A stretch of DNA of 64,000 nucleotides from CAYREV01 sp964423345 (GTDB lineage: Bacteria > Bacteroidota > Rhodothermia > Balneolales > Balneolaceae): positions 1 to 64,000 of the forward strand of contig CAYREV010000012.1 in the NCBI GenBank assembly GCA_964423345.1. Direction: 5' to 3'. Position 1 is the stretch's first letter. Each line of letters opens with the position of its first letter. Under the pieces are notes generated by a model. The model was not told the origin of the DNA. It was given only the letters and a program-made list of their open reading frames with translations, and searched no databases. This document shows, one piece after another, positions 16,184 through 27,100 of this stretch. The translations under genes and the position numbers were made by a program.

Positions 16184-17629
16184 CTAACTGTTTTTTAGCC
16201 TTGACTGTTTGGTTAATTCATCGCGAAGATCACTCAGTTTTTTGCTGATACCCACTTTGTAGATATGGGGGTTTTCAAAACGTTTATGCTCGGGGTTTAA
16301 TTTGGCGAGCCTGGATTTGGCATAGTCGGCGCTTTCCAGGGCAGAAGGCAGGTCGCCGGTAATCTCACCTTCTTCCATCATCGTTTCCAGCAGCTCTTCG
16401 GAGTCGAAATCTTTTACCTCGGTATGCTTGGTGTGATAGTGGGGGTGATAGATGGTATCCACCTTATCCTCATCATCAAGGAGGATGCCGTCGCCGTAAA
16501 ATTTGCCGCGGCTGTCATAGTAACGCACAGTTTTCTTGATGCCGGGCAGGGTAATCTTTTCAATGTTCTCGGATATCTTCAATTTGGGTTCCCCGTTGTT
16601 GGAGGCGAGCTTGTATACGCCGTCGAGGGCAGGTGAGTTATGGCCGGTGACCAGGCGTGTACCGACACCGAAAAGATCAATGGGAGCACCCTGGTTGATC
16701 AGGCTCTTTATCAGGCGCTCGTCCAGCTGGTTGGATGCAGCTATCTTGACGTAGTCGAGCCCGGCCTCGTCAAGCATCTCTCGTGATTTGCGGGCAAAAT
16801 ATGCCAGGTCGCCGCTATCGAGTCGAATGCCCTTGAGGCGATAACCCCTCTCTTCCAATTCCCTGCCTACTTTAATGGCATTGGGAACCCCGCTTCGAAG
16901 GGTGTCGTAGGTATCAACCAGCAGTACACAATCTTCCGGGTAATATTCAGCAAATGTTCGGAAGGAGGTAATCTCATCATCAAAAGACTGGACCCATGAG
17001 TGGGCCATGGTACCGCTTGCCGGAATACCGTGATGGAAGGAGGCGTATACATTGGAAGTAGCTTCAACACCTCCGATGAAGGCTGCCTTGCTGGCTTGTA
17101 TGCCGCCGAACCCCTGGGCCCTACGCAGGCCGAAATCGAGCACTTTTCGTTCGCCCGCCGCGTATTTCAGGCGGGAGGCTTTTGTGGCAATCAGAGATTC
17201 AAAATTAAGAATGTTGAGAAGCAAGGTTTCAAGCAGCTGGGTTTCCAGGATGGAGCCCCTGACGCGGACGATCGGTTCCGTGGGAAATACAATTTCGCCT
17301 TCACGGGCCGCATCCAGGGTGATGTCCAGTTCAAAATCCTTGAGATAATCCAGGAAGTCCTTGTGAAATCCCTGCTCCTTTAAATAGTTCAGTTCATCGT
17401 CATAAAAACGAAATTCTCCGAGCAGATTAAGGAGGTCGGTCATTCCGGCAAAAATTACATATCCACCGTCAAACGGTGGTTCTCGGAAAAAGTAGTCAAA
17501 ACACGCTTGTTCGTCCTTGCGGCCTGAAAGAAAGTAGCCCTGGGCCATGGTCAATTCGTAATAATCAGTATAGATGGCAGGCCTGGAAAGGATAGAGGAA
17601 GGGGTGGTGTCTATTTTTAACCTGTTCAT
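16184..17629 (-). CDS. pncB: Nicotinate phosphoribosyltransferase
   Basis: A 481-residue enzyme of the Preiss-Handler NAD salvage pathway that converts nicotinate and PRPP to nicotinate mononucleotide with ATP. Conserved parts: ALYTDYYELTMAQGYF-like start (here AIYTDYYELTMAQGYF), GGYVIFAG, FGLRRAQG, GTMAHSWVQSF, VDTYDTL, GIRLDSGDLAY, and the phosphate-binding GVGTRLVTGHNSP. The PncB2-like length (~480 aa) is typical of Gram-positives and Bacteroidota rather than the ~400-aa enterobacterial form. It is transcribed from the 94-bp gap behind the lpoB terminator and is followed by pncA. Confidence 0.94.
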   Translation of the reverse strand: MNRLKIDTTPSSILSRPAIYTDYYELTMAQGYFLSGRKDEQACFDYFFREPPFDGGYVIFAGMTDLLNLLGEFRFYDDELNYLKEQGFHKDFLDYLKDFELDITLDAAREGEIVFPTEPIVRVRGSILETQLLETLLLNILNFESLIATKASRLKYAAGERKVLDFGLRRAQGFGGIQASKAAFIGGVEATSNVYASFHHGIPASGTMAHSWVQSFDDEITSFRTFAEYYPEDCVLLVDTYDTLRSGVPNAIKVGRELEERGYRLKGIRLDSGDLAYFARKSREMLDEAGLDYVKIAASNQLDERLIKSLINQGAPIDLFGVGTRLVTGHNSPALDGVYKLASNNGEPKLKISENIEKITLPGIKKTVRYYDSRGKFYGDGILLDDEDKVDTIYHPHYHTKHTEVKDFDSEELLETMMEEGEITGDLPSALESADYAKSRLAKLNPEHKRFENPHIYKVGISKKLSDLRDELTKQSRLKNS

Positions 17630-17680
17630 AACACATTGGAAATTGCAAAAAAAAGAGAAACGTTCCTCAATAAGGGAGAG

Positions 17681-17716
17681 AAAAAAAGGGTATAGGAAAG
17701 ATGATCCCTATACCCT
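17681..17716 (-). terminator. Rho-independent terminator downstream of lpoB
   Basis: On the minus strand a perfect 10-bp stem, AGGGTATAGG / CCTATACCCT (17707-17716 and 17687-17696), closes a 10-nt loop and is followed by a run of seven T (17686-17680 read on that strand). It separates the lipoprotein pair from pncB-pncA. Confidence 0.85.
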
Positions 17717-17723
17717 GAAACGG

Positions 17724-18335
17724 TTAACCGCGGAAATTCTTACGGTCGATGAGTTTCTTTATTTTCTTGTTGCCGATCCAAACCTTTTGGTTTGTTTCAA
17801 CATTAACCAGCTCTAGGTTTACGCTGTAGAATATGGCTGCCTGTTTGCCACTGACAGCTTCGTCAACAATGGAGCTGATGTTTCCGATGATCATAAAGTC
17901 GGCTCCGAGTTCCTGGGCAAGCGCCTTGGTGCTTTCGTAGGAAGCGAAACTTTGCTGGTCCTGCCGTTCGTCACGCAGGCCTTTACGCTCCTTCTTGCTG
18001 GCAACAACCCGTACTCGTCCGTCATTAACGAATGCACGTTCCATCTCTTTGGTGAAAACCTCGGTATCGATGTGTTCCATGGTTTCATTGCGTACGCGTC
18101 CTACAATGACCGTCGGGGCATCGGGGTTACTGTCGGTAAAACGCTGCAGCCAGGGACGGTTTACCGCGTCGGAAATCATTTCATCGGCTACAAGCCGGGC
18201 GTCCGTGTCATTCCATTTGCCGGATAGGTCGGTCTGGGTATCGGTTGAAATACGGCTCACATTTTGGGAGGGACCGCAAAAAGTCACCAGTAGAGAAGTT
18301 AAGAGTATAGGTAGTATGGTATTTAGTCGTTTCAT
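17724..18335 (-). CDS. lpoB: LpoB-like penicillin-binding protein activator lipoprotein
   Basis: A 203-residue lipoprotein (signal MKRLNTILPILLTSLLVTFC, Cys20) with the LpoB pattern: DLSGKWNDTDARLVADEMI, a conserved PTVIVGRVRNETMEHIDT, then DGRVRVVAS, the helix ALAQELGADFMIIGNISSI and a C-terminal strand VNLELVNVETNQKVWIGNKKIKK. In enterobacteria LpoB reaches from the outer membrane to activate PBP1B; in Bacteroidota homologues are widespread but less studied. It follows the 350-aa LPP20-like lipoprotein gene by 14 bp and ends at a strong terminator, so the two form an operon. Confidence 0.8.
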   Translation of the reverse strand: MKRLNTILPILLTSLLVTFCGPSQNVSRISTDTQTDLSGKWNDTDARLVADEMISDAVNRPWLQRFTDSNPDAPTVIVGRVRNETMEHIDTEVFTKEMERAFVNDGRVRVVASKKERKGLRDERQDQQSFASYESTKALAQELGADFMIIGNISSIVDEAVSGKQAAIFYSVNLELVNVETNQKVWIGNKKIKKLIDRKNFRG

Positions 18336-18349
18336 GATGATTTTTGGAT

Positions 18350-19402
18350 TTATTGGATTGATAAAAGTTCTTTGGTTAAAAAGTTCTTGAACTGGCTGCC
18401 CACTTTTTCCCGCGCGGAAAAGTCGGCCCTCTTCATGGCCGCGTCAAAAGAGGGGCCTCCATCCCTGCCTTCGGTCATAAATGTGTTGAAGGAGCGGTTG
18501 GATTCGTGATCCTCGATCGTAATAATCAGGTTCCATTTGACAAATTCAGCGTCATTGCGGTTGAGATCAGCTTTTTCTGAGTTAAAGCGGATAATAACCG
18601 ATAACAGGGCTTCATCGGGGGAGGCGGTAAGGGAGAATCCGGAATTCTGGAAGGTGGTGCCGACGGCAGACATCAGGGTTTCGGTGGCTTCATCGGCCGA
18701 CAAATGGACTGCGAGCTGTTTCTGAACAGCCCGGTACCGCTCTTCAATGCGGGTGATGGTTTTGGCATGAAGCTCAGTATCGGCCGCGCCGGCTTTGATG
18801 ATCTGCAGCTGCCTTGCCAGGTTTTCATTGACTTTGGCCAGGGTCAGCCCCTTTTTAAGCAAAATCATTCTCTGCAGGCTGCTTTCTTCCTGGTCGGCCG
18901 ATGACAATAGGTTGTTGATCTTCAATTCATTGTCGGCTATTTCACGACGGTATATCCGGGCCGATTCATTACGGTCCATGGCCGCCAGGGCATAGAAGGT
19001 CCCGTCTTCGGCCTTGGTAGAGGTGAGAATCTTTACGTTGGTCAGGTCCTGGTTGGAACCTATGCGGGTGACCTGAAGCAGTTCCGTAGTGCCGGAAGAG
19101 GAGTAGTTCTCGTCATTGGAATATTCCCTGAATTCGTCGATCAGGGTTTCCTGGGCCTTGATCTCGGCTTTGAATATTTGAGCAATGTTTCCTTTGGCAT
19201 CGTTCTGTGCCTGTTTGAGTGAGCTTCCGCTTCCCACGGCCATCAGGTATGCATGCTCATCGAAAGAGTCTTTAGGGTTGGTAACCCAGGAGGGGAGGTC
19301 CTGGGATGAAAGGCGCCCCGATTGAGAGCATGAGGAAAAAACCATAATGAGAGAAAGCACTGCAAGGGTGAGAAGAGGGAAATTCTTTAATCTCGTTGAC
19401 AT
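18350..19402 (-). CDS. LPP20-domain lipoprotein
   Basis: A 350-residue lipoprotein. The signal ends in a lipobox at VFSSCSQ. The mature protein starts with LPSWVTNPKDSF ... YLMAVGSGSSLKQAQNDAKGN, the LPP20 domain signature (W near the start, then an alanine/glutamine-rich helix), followed by a helical region with regular heptads (about residues 150-240) and a second alpha/beta part. Start chosen at ATG 19402 because it begins the signal peptide; the frame continues upstream to 19549 without family support. Co-encoded with LpoB, which hints at a joint role at the outer membrane or in peptidoglycan synthesis. Exact function unknown. Confidence 0.68.
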   Translation of the reverse strand: MSTRLKNFPLLTLAVLSLIMVFSSCSQSGRLSSQDLPSWVTNPKDSFDEHAYLMAVGSGSSLKQAQNDAKGNIAQIFKAEIKAQETLIDEFREYSNDENYSSSGTTELLQVTRIGSNQDLTNVKILTSTKAEDGTFYALAAMDRNESARIYRREIADNELKINNLLSSADQEESSLQRMILLKKGLTLAKVNENLARQLQIIKAGAADTELHAKTITRIEERYRAVQKQLAVHLSADEATETLMSAVGTTFQNSGFSLTASPDEALLSVIIRFNSEKADLNRNDAEFVKWNLIITIEDHESNRSFNTFMTEGRDGGPSFDAAMKRADFSAREKVGSQFKNFLTKELLSIQ

Positions 19403-19843
19403 GGTAAACTCTAGCCTGTTTAATCTGTTAAAGGTTGACAGGGTACCGCGGTTCAATCTCCCGGTATCGGGAGGAGTAAACGGCAGCATCCGGTTCACAA
19501 AATTTATGTGGCATTTGATAGAAGCGACGGGAGCACAATGAACAACCAATACCTTTCTCTCTCTCCATTGAGCGGCTGCTGTTATTTTAGCTATTTACGT
19601 CCATCCCTTAAGACCGCTGTCGGACGGTTAGCAAACGCAACCGAATGTTAAAAAAGGATCCTTATACCCTCTGAGGGTGCACCATCCCATCTCTATTCAA
19701 AGCCAAAAGTATATTATATACCAATAATATGCATAATTTTTTTAAAAGTATTTATTTTATTTAGCTTCGTACTCCGATAGTAAAATTGCTTTGTGGACTC
19801 TTTACCGGAAGGAAGGAATTAACTAAGACGGCGTCTTTTGCTT
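19403..19843. promoter_or_regulatory. 441-bp divergent promoter region
   Basis: No gene was found in this stretch between the divergent LPP20-domain and Ig-like lipoprotein genes. It holds an AT-rich tract (about 19700-19770), an inverted repeat ATATTAT/ATAATAT with 6-bp spacer at 19711-19730 that could be an operator, and the palindrome ACCCTC-T-GAGGGT near 19671-19683. Promoters for both genes should lie here, but I could not pick out a convincing pair of boxes. Confidence 0.4.
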
Positions 19844-21460
19844 ATGTCCAAAATTTTCAGAATACCTTTTTGGCTTGCCTTAATCGTATTTGCAGGTTCA
19901 TGTGCAACTCCCACCAGCCCCACCGGGGGACCTCGCGACAAGGAGGGACCAAAAATTGTTTCTACCAAGCCGGAAAGCGGGACCACTAATTTTAGCGGAC
20001 GGTCGGTTGGATTGGAATTCTCTGAATTTGTCGACCGCAACTCTTTCAACAATGCAGTCACAATCGAGCCCGACATAGGGATGGATTATTCGCTGGACTG
20101 GGGACGCAAATCGGTTGCTGTCGAGTTTGAGGAAAAATTGCCCGATCTGACTACGATTATTATATCCATCGGGACCGATGTGAGGGATGTAAATGGCAAC
20201 AAAATGGCCTCGCCCAGGAAGATCGCCGTTTCGACCGGGCCGGAGATAGACGAGGGAAAGATCAAGGGCCGGATTCTTGATGCTGTAACCGGTAAGGGAA
20301 ATGAAGGGCACCGTATACTGCTGTATCGGTCCCCCTTTGATTTGTCTAAGAAAGCAGACTATATAGCGGGCACCGATACCAGCGGAAGTTTTCAGTTTTC
20401 CTATTTACGGCAGGGGGAATACAAGGCTTTTTGGGTAGAGGACCGAAACCGGAATAAAATATGGGATCGCGAGCGGGAAAGGGCGCAACCATTTTTGCGG
20501 GAGACCATAACCCTGGAGAAAGCGGCATCCGATTCCCTGAGTCCGCTGTACGTGGCCCCCTCTGATACCACCGATCCAACCCTTCAGGGTACGGGCCTTT
20601 TTTCCAGTCGCCGGTTGCGGATGCGTTTCAGCGAAAATATTGAGTTGGACAGCCGGACCAGGATAAACGTGACCGATTCGTTGGGTAACAGCTATACGGA
20701 GGCATTTCCCCTGTATATTTCACCGACCGATCCCTATGTACTGTATGCCCAGAGCGGTAAGGAACTCAGGGAAACCGACAGTTACCGGGTCCACGTGATG
20801 AAGATTAAAGACCCCTTCGGCAATATGGCCGACAGTACCTCCCAGGCATTCACGGGTTCCTCTCAGTCGGATACAACGCAACAGCGAATCATAGGCCGCC
20901 GTCATCAAACCGGGCTGTATCCCGAAGAGCCGGTCGAACTTACCTATGCCGCTCCCATAGGCGAGCAAGCGGTTGTTGACTCCATAACCATTGTGAAGGG
21001 TACCGGCCTGATGAAAGAGGGAAGAGGTATCAATGTGGAACGCAATACATTGCAGGTTAAACCCCGGGAGGGATGGGAGAAAGGGGTGGAGTATGAGATA
21101 CGTTTTTGGAATCCTTTACTATCAGATTTCAAGTATGTGAATCCTGTCATATGGCACAAACACAAGATGGGCCGCCTGAGTGTTCAACTGCAAGACACTT
21201 TGCAATCGCAGAACCATCGCCTCCAATTGATAAGCAGGGAGCGGGGCCTGATGGTAGACACCACCTATAGCTCAGCAATTACGGTTGACAGCCTTCCGCC
21301 TATAGCCTACCGGGTGGTAAGCTTTGTAGACCGAAACGGCAACGGGAAATGGGACCACGGAACAGTAGAACCCTACACGCCCCCCGAACCCTACCTGATC
21401 AGGCGGAATGTACCCGTGAAAAGTGGGTTTACTTCGGACCTGACCGTATCTTTTGAATAA
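19844..21460 (+). CDS. Ig-like (SbsA/Big_5) domain lipoprotein
   Basis: A 538-residue lipoprotein: signal MSKIFRIPFWLALIVFAGSC with Cys at position 20, then TSPTGGPRDKEGPKIVST, the standard opening of Bacteroidota proteins with an N-terminal Ig-like domain (Big_5, about residues 30-130). The domain has the usual FSEFVD and DVNGN features. A carboxypeptidase-regulatory-like fold appears to follow (GRILDAVTGKGNEG ... FLRQGEYKAFW-like stretch, ~140-220), then two more beta-rich parts. These proteins are cell-surface and of unknown function. ATG 19844 was preferred over TTG 19838. The gene overlaps the start of mprF by 8 bp. Confidence 0.8.
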   Translation: MSKIFRIPFWLALIVFAGSCATPTSPTGGPRDKEGPKIVSTKPESGTTNFSGRSVGLEFSEFVDRNSFNNAVTIEPDIGMDYSLDWGRKSVAVEFEEKLPDLTTIIISIGTDVRDVNGNKMASPRKIAVSTGPEIDEGKIKGRILDAVTGKGNEGHRILLYRSPFDLSKKADYIAGTDTSGSFQFSYLRQGEYKAFWVEDRNRNKIWDRERERAQPFLRETITLEKAASDSLSPLYVAPSDTTDPTLQGTGLFSSRRLRMRFSENIELDSRTRINVTDSLGNSYTEAFPLYISPTDPYVLYAQSGKELRETDSYRVHVMKIKDPFGNMADSTSQAFTGSSQSDTTQQRIIGRRHQTGLYPEEPVELTYAAPIGEQAVVDSITIVKGTGLMKEGRGINVERNTLQVKPREGWEKGVEYEIRFWNPLLSDFKYVNPVIWHKHKMGRLSVQLQDTLQSQNHRLQLISRERGLMVDTTYSSAITVDSLPPIAYRVVSFVDRNGNGKWDHGTVEPYTPPEPYLIRRNVPVKSGFTSDLTVSFE

Positions 21461-24029
21461 TTGGATTAGCTGCCAAGCCTTGAAAAAAACACTCAAAAAG
21501 ATAACGCCCTTTATCAGTATCCTCTTTTTCGGGCTTGCCATATGGTTCCTGGACCATGAGCTCAGGCAGTACAGCATGGAGGAGATACTGGGCCAGTTCT
21601 CTGCCATTCCCAACCTTAATATCGCCTTATCCCTTCTTTTCTCTTTTTTAAGCTACCTGGTTCTTACGGTTTACGACGGACTGGGGGTACGGTATATAGG
21701 CGAGGATCTTTCGGCCGGTCGCATTGTCCGGGCCGGTTATGTAGGCTATGCCTTCAGCCATAACATAGGCATGGCCCTCATTACGGGAGGATCCATTCGG
21801 TATCGAATCTATTCCGTATGGGGACTTTCGGGCATACAGGTCACCCAGATTGTTGCTTTCAGTGCCCTTACCCTCTGGATCGGTTTCTGTTCCGTTGCAG
21901 GGCTCTCACTTATATTTGCCACACCCCACCTGCCCGATAACGTCTCCATACCATTTGATTCGCTGCAGATTGTGGGAGCAGCCCTCTTTTCCATGGTTAT
22001 AGGATACCTGTTTGCAAGCGTGACCGTAGACAAAGAGATCTCTTTCCGGGGATGGACCTTTTCCTTTCCCGACATAACCATGGCCCTTAAGCAGGTCGTC
22101 ATCGCATCCATAGATTGGGTGATGGCCGGGCTCGTCCTGTATGTACTGCTCCCGGAGGTCGGAATCAGTTTCTTCAGTTTCATAGGGGTCTTCCTGCTGG
22201 CCCAGATTATAGGGCTGTTCAGCCAGGTTCCGGGGGGATTGGGTGTCTTTGAATCGGTTATGTTACTCTATCTTTCCAACTTCATGAAGGGGTCGGAGAT
22301 ACTGGGAATCCTGCTTGTGTATCGACTGATATACTATATACTTCCGCTTCTGGGTGCGGTTGTGGTACTGGCTTATCAGGAGTACCAGGTAAATAGAATG
22401 AAAGTTAAAAGCCTGGGTCAGAAGGCAGCCGACTGGATACCGCGGGTGGTGCCGGAAGTACTCAGTGTTTCCGTATTTATCGGCGGAGCCATCCTCCTTT
22501 TTTCGGGATCCATGCCTTCTGAAATACCCCGCATGGAATGGCTGCAGGTATTTTTGCCTCTGCCGGTAATTGAGATGTCACATTTTCTCGCCAGCCTGGT
22601 CGGAGTGGGAATGATGGTCCTTGCCCGTAATCTCAAGAGGCGGGTTCATGCCGCCTATCAGATAACAATAGGCCTGCTGGTTTTCGGTATTTTCTTTACC
22701 CTTATGCGGGGTGCCGATTATGAGGAGGCTTCGTTTCTTTTGGTGATGCTGGGCACGCTGATTCCCTGCCGCAAGGAGTTTCATAGGAAAACCTCACTGA
22801 TCAATAAGGAGTTTTCGGCCGGATGGCTGACCATGATTGGGCTGGTGATAGTCAGTGCATTGTGGCTGGGGGTATTTTCCTATCGAAATGTGGCGTACAG
22901 TGAAGAGCTGTGGTGGCATTTTACGCTACTGGGGGATGCCCCGCGCTACTTGCGTGCAATGGTGGGCGTACTGGCTTTTACCTTTATAATCGCCCTTATA
23001 AAAGTCCTTAAACCCCGGGAAAAGAAAGCCCGGGAAGCCGAAGAGGAGGAAATAGGAAGAGTCAGGGAGATATTGAAAAATACTCCCCAAACGAAGCCTA
23101 ATGTTGCGTTGCTTAGAAATAAGCAACTGATATTCAGCGAAAATAAGAACGCTTTCATCATGTATATGGCTTCCGGAAACAGCTATGTGGCCATGGGCGA
23201 TCCCATCGGACCGGAAGAGGAGATAGAAAATCTTCTCTGGGATTTTAACGATTTTTGTGAGGCAGAAAACAAGTGGCCCATATTTTACCAGGTAGGGGAA
23301 AAATATCTGGATTTCTACCTCGATCTGGGACTCACCTTTCTGAAGATAGGGGAGGAAGCCCGGGTTGAACTGCAGGATTTCACGCTCTCAAATATTAAGC
23401 AAAGTGAGCTGGTGGATCGATACAGCAGTCTCGGTTCTGAAGGCTATACCTTTGAAGTCATTCCCCGGGCCGAGGTATCACAGCACCTTTCTGACCTGGA
23501 AAAACTGTCGCGCCAATGGAATGAGCGGAATGAGACGGAAAAAGACGGCTTTTCCCACGGTATCTTTGATGCAGAGTATCTCAAGGAGTTCAACCTGGCC
23601 CTGGTCAGAAAGAGGGGGCAACCGGTAGCATATTCCAATATTTGGGTGGGGGCCGATCAATATGAGGTGTCATTTGATGTATTGAGAAGTTCTGACCGGC
23701 ATTCCGAGGATTCCATCCTCTTCCTGCTTTTAGAACTGATGCTCTGGGGGAAAAGACAGCAATATCAATGGTTCAGCCTGGGGATGGCTCCTTTATCGGG
23801 ACTGGAAGACCACCAGCATACAGCCCGGTGGAACAAGGTGGCCAACTGGGTATATACCTACGGCGACAACCTGTATAGCTTCAGTCAGGTACGAGCATTT
23901 CGGGAGCAGTTTGACCCGGTCTGGGAACCCCGGTTTATGGCTATACCGGGTGGGTGGGCCCTGCCTGGAGCCGTATCAAATGTGGGCTCGCTGGTCATAG
24001 GCGGATTCAGGGGATTGCTGAAAGAGTAG
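21453..24029 (+). CDS. mprF: MprF-like bifunctional lipid flippase and aminoacyl-phosphatidylglycerol synthase
   Basis: An 858-residue membrane protein. The first ~540 residues contain some 13-14 hydrophobic helices with the flippase signatures (GYVGYAFSHNIGMALITGGSIRYR, shown in part, and SQVPGGLGVFESVML). After a charged linker (EKKAREAEEEEIGR) the cytosolic C-terminal domain (DUF2156/GNAT-like, ~560-850) shows MYMASGNSYVAMGDPIG, FYQVGEKYLDFYLDLG and LFLLLELMLWGKRQQY. Known family members use aminoacyl-tRNA to put lysine or alanine on phosphatidylglycerol and flip the lipid, lowering surface negative charge. The amino acid used cannot be read from sequence. Start is uncertain: TTG 21453 or TTG 21480; no ATG fits. 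Confidence 0.85.
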   Translation: MNNWISCQALKKTLKKITPFISILFFGLAIWFLDHELRQYSMEEILGQFSAIPNLNIALSLLFSFLSYLVLTVYDGLGVRYIGEDLSAGRIVRAGYVGYAFSHNIGMALITGGSIRYRIYSVWGLSGIQVTQIVAFSALTLWIGFCSVAGLSLIFATPHLPDNVSIPFDSLQIVGAALFSMVIGYLFASVTVDKEISFRGWTFSFPDITMALKQVVIASIDWVMAGLVLYVLLPEVGISFFSFIGVFLLAQIIGLFSQVPGGLGVFESVMLLYLSNFMKGSEILGILLVYRLIYYILPLLGAVVVLAYQEYQVNRMKVKSLGQKAADWIPRVVPEVLSVSVFIGGAILLFSGSMPSEIPRMEWLQVFLPLPVIEMSHFLASLVGVGMMVLARNLKRRVHAAYQITIGLLVFGIFFTLMRGADYEEASFLLVMLGTLIPCRKEFHRKTSLINKEFSAGWLTMIGLVIVSALWLGVFSYRNVAYSEELWWHFTLLGDAPRYLRAMVGVLAFTFIIALIKVLKPREKKAREAEEEEIGRVREILKNTPQTKPNVALLRNKQLIFSENKNAFIMYMASGNSYVAMGDPIGPEEEIENLLWDFNDFCEAENKWPIFYQVGEKYLDFYLDLGLTFLKIGEEARVELQDFTLSNIKQSELVDRYSSLGSEGYTFEVIPRAEVSQHLSDLEKLSRQWNERNETEKDGFSHGIFDAEYLKEFNLALVRKRGQPVAYSNIWVGADQYEVSFDVLRSSDRHSEDSILFLLLELMLWGKRQQYQWFSLGMAPLSGLEDHQHTARWNKVANWVYTYGDNLYSFSQVRAFREQFDPVWEPRFMAIPGGWALPGAVSNVGSLVIGGFRGLLKE

Positions 24030-24055
24030 CCTGAGAGACAGCATAGGGGTATTGG

Positions 24056-24077
24056 CACCCTGAGGGTGAAAATTTTT
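24056..24077 (+). terminator. Candidate terminator after mprF
   Basis: A short stem CACCC/GGGTG with TGA loop (24056-24068) is followed by AAAA and five T. It is nested inside a wider inverted repeat GGGGTAT (24046-24052) / ATACCCC (24081-24087). It lies between mprF and icmF; weak by itself. Confidence 0.4.
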
Positions 24078-24159
24078 AACATACCCCGACTCAAAAAAGT
24101 GCCTCAAATTTCTTATCTTGGAACGAACTGCAGCCTAAAAAAACGAACCTGTAGAGTAT

Positions 24160-27100
24160 ATGTCCGAAGAAACAAAATCAGCGGCTAAAACCGGGATAAA
24201 GAACGATAAAACGGATCAGAGCAGTAAAAAGCAGCCTGCCAGGGAGGCGTATGAAAGCACCCACCAGATTCGATTCGTGACCGCTGCCAGCCTGTTCGAC
24301 GGACATGACGCCAGTATCAATATCATGAGGCGTATACTCCAGAGCAGCGGTGCGGAGGTTATTCACCTGGGACATAACCGCTCGGTGCAGGAAATCGTTA
24401 CGTGCGCTATACAGGAAGATGTGCAGGGGATTGCCATCAGTTCTTACCAGGGAGGGCATATGGAGTATTTCAAGTATATGGTGGATCTTCTGAAAGAACG
24501 GAATGCCTCCCATATCAAAGTATTCGGTGGCGGCGGCGGGGTTATCGTCGGTGAAGAGATTGAGGAACTGCACAAATACGGCGTCGAACGCATTTTTTCG
24601 GTAGAAGACGGAAGCAAGATGGGGCTTCAGGGCATGATCAACCATATGCTGGAAGCCTGTGACTACGATACGGCCGAAGTTGAGGAGATAGATGCAAAAC
24701 GGATTGTCGAACGCGATACGCATACACTTGCCCGTTGCATATCGGCCCTGGAAAACGGCCACGAAGACATTATCAGGTGCGAAGGGGACAAGGTGTACGA
24801 CGGCAGCGGCAACCTGATCAAAGCCTCAAAAAACGGCCATCCCATTCCGCTGATTGGCATCACGGGTACCGGAGGGGCCGGTAAAAGTTCGCTTACCGAC
24901 GAGCTGGTTCGCCGATTCCTGACTGAATTTGAAAATATACATATTGGCATTATCTCTATTGACCCTTCCAAGGTGCGAACCGGCGGGGCACTGCTCGGCG
25001 ACCGAATACGGATGAACAGCCTCGATCCGGAGCGAGTGTACATGCGTAGCCTGGCTACACGTGCCAGTAACCGTGCCACCAGCCGATCAGTCAAAGGAGC
25101 GATTGAAATGTACAAAACGGCCGGCTTTGACCTTGTGATCGTTGAAACCAGCGGTATCGGGCAAAGTGATACGGAAATTGTGGATATCTCCGATATTCCA
25201 CTCTATGTGATGACCAGTGAATATGGTGCCGCTACGCAGCTGGAAAAAATAAACATGCTTGACCTGGCCGAACTGGTAGTACTTAACAAGTTTGAGAAAA
25301 AGGGGTCGCTGGACGCCCTCCGCGACGTTCGAAAGCAGATTAAACGTAATCGGGGGGAATGGGATACCGATGCCGAGAAGATGCCGGTGTATCCCACTAT
25401 AGCAGCCCAGTTCAATGATGAAGGGGTCAACCGGCTGTTTAAGGCTCTGGTAGACCTGGTCAACAGCCATTACGATCTGAGCTGGGAAACCAACATCTAC
25501 ACCAATCCGGAACCGGCCGAAGATATACAGGGCCAGGCCATCATCCCCGGCAGGCGCCAGCGGTACCTATCCGAGATCTCTGATACGGTAAGGGGTTACC
25601 ATGAATGGGCCGAAGAACAGGTGGATATAGCCAGCAAGCTGGAGCAGGTTGAAGGCACTCTGGAACAGATTGAACGGTGGGATCCCGACGGCAAGAAGGA
25701 TTTTGAAGAAAAACTGAATCAGATGCGGAAACACTGGCTGTCAAACCTCGATTCCCACTGCAAGAAAATATTAGAGGGATGGGACGAGTTGTATGAGGAG
25801 TACCGTCAGGATGAAGTGGAAGTACAGGTGCGCGACAAGACATTTACGAATAAAATGTACCGGGAGTCTCTCAGCGGATTGAAGATACCGAGGGTGGCCC
25901 TGCCGAAAACCCGCCACAAAGGGGAGCAGCTTAAATTTGCCCTGAAAGAGAACCTTCCCGGCTATTATCCCTTTACCGCCGGGGTATTCCCCTTCAAAAG
26001 GGAGGGAGAGGACCCTACACGCATGTTTGCGGGGGAAGGCACACCCGAACGTACCAACAAGCGTTTCCATTACCTTAGCGAGGGAATGCCGGCCGCCAGG
26101 CTGTCAACAGCCTTTGACTCGGTAACGTTGTATGGGGAGGACCCCGACCACCGTCCCGATATATACGGAAAGATCGGAAATTCCGGCGTCAGCATCTGTA
26201 GCCTGGACGATATGAAGAAGCTCTATTCCGGTTTTGAGCTGACTTCACCCAAAACGTCGGTATCGATGACCATTAACGGGCCGGCCCCGATGATACTGGC
26301 AATGTTTATGAATACGGTGATCGATCAGGAAGTGGAGCGATATCTTAAAGAGAACGGCAAGTGGGAGGAGGCCTGCAAAAAGATCGAGGCCTATTTTGAA
26401 GAGAAAGATGTTGAACAACCCGAATACATGGGTGAGATGCCGGCTACCAACGACCGTTTCGGCCTGGGGATGCTGGGGATAACAGGCGATGAGATTATTG
26501 ACGCCGACACCTATAATAAAATTAAGGAAAAAGCGCTAAAGGTCGTTCGCGGAACGGTTCAGGCGGATATCCTCAAGGAAGACCAAGCGCAGAACACCTG
26601 CATATTTTCAACAGAATTTGCCCTTCGGATGATGGGGGATATCCAACAATACTTTACCGATCACGGAGTGAGGAACTACTACTCGGTGTCCATTTCGGGT
26701 TACCATATAGCCGAGGCGGGGGCCAACCCCATCACTCAGGCTGCCTTTACCCTGGCTAACGGCTTCACCTATGTAGAATATTACCTGTCCCGGGGTATGG
26801 ATGTTGACGATTTTGCCCACAACCTCTCCTTCTTCTTCAGTAATGGACTGGATCCGGAGTATGCCGTCATCGGACGGGTGGCCCGACGCATATGGGCGGT
26901 TTCCATGCGTGAGAAATATGAAGCAGGCGAACGGTCCCAGAAGCTCAAATACCACATTCAGACCAGCGGCCGCTCGTTACATGCCCAGGAGATTCAATTC
27001 AATGATATTCGAACTACGCTCCAGGCACTGCTTGCCATTTACGATAACTGTAACTCCTTGCACACCAATGCATATGATGAGGCCATTACAACTCCAACCG

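Noticed and set aside
24046..24087. Nested palindromes before icmF considered as a B12 riboswitch
   Set aside because: The gap is only 130 bp and lacks the cobalamin-box sequence; a weak terminator fits better.
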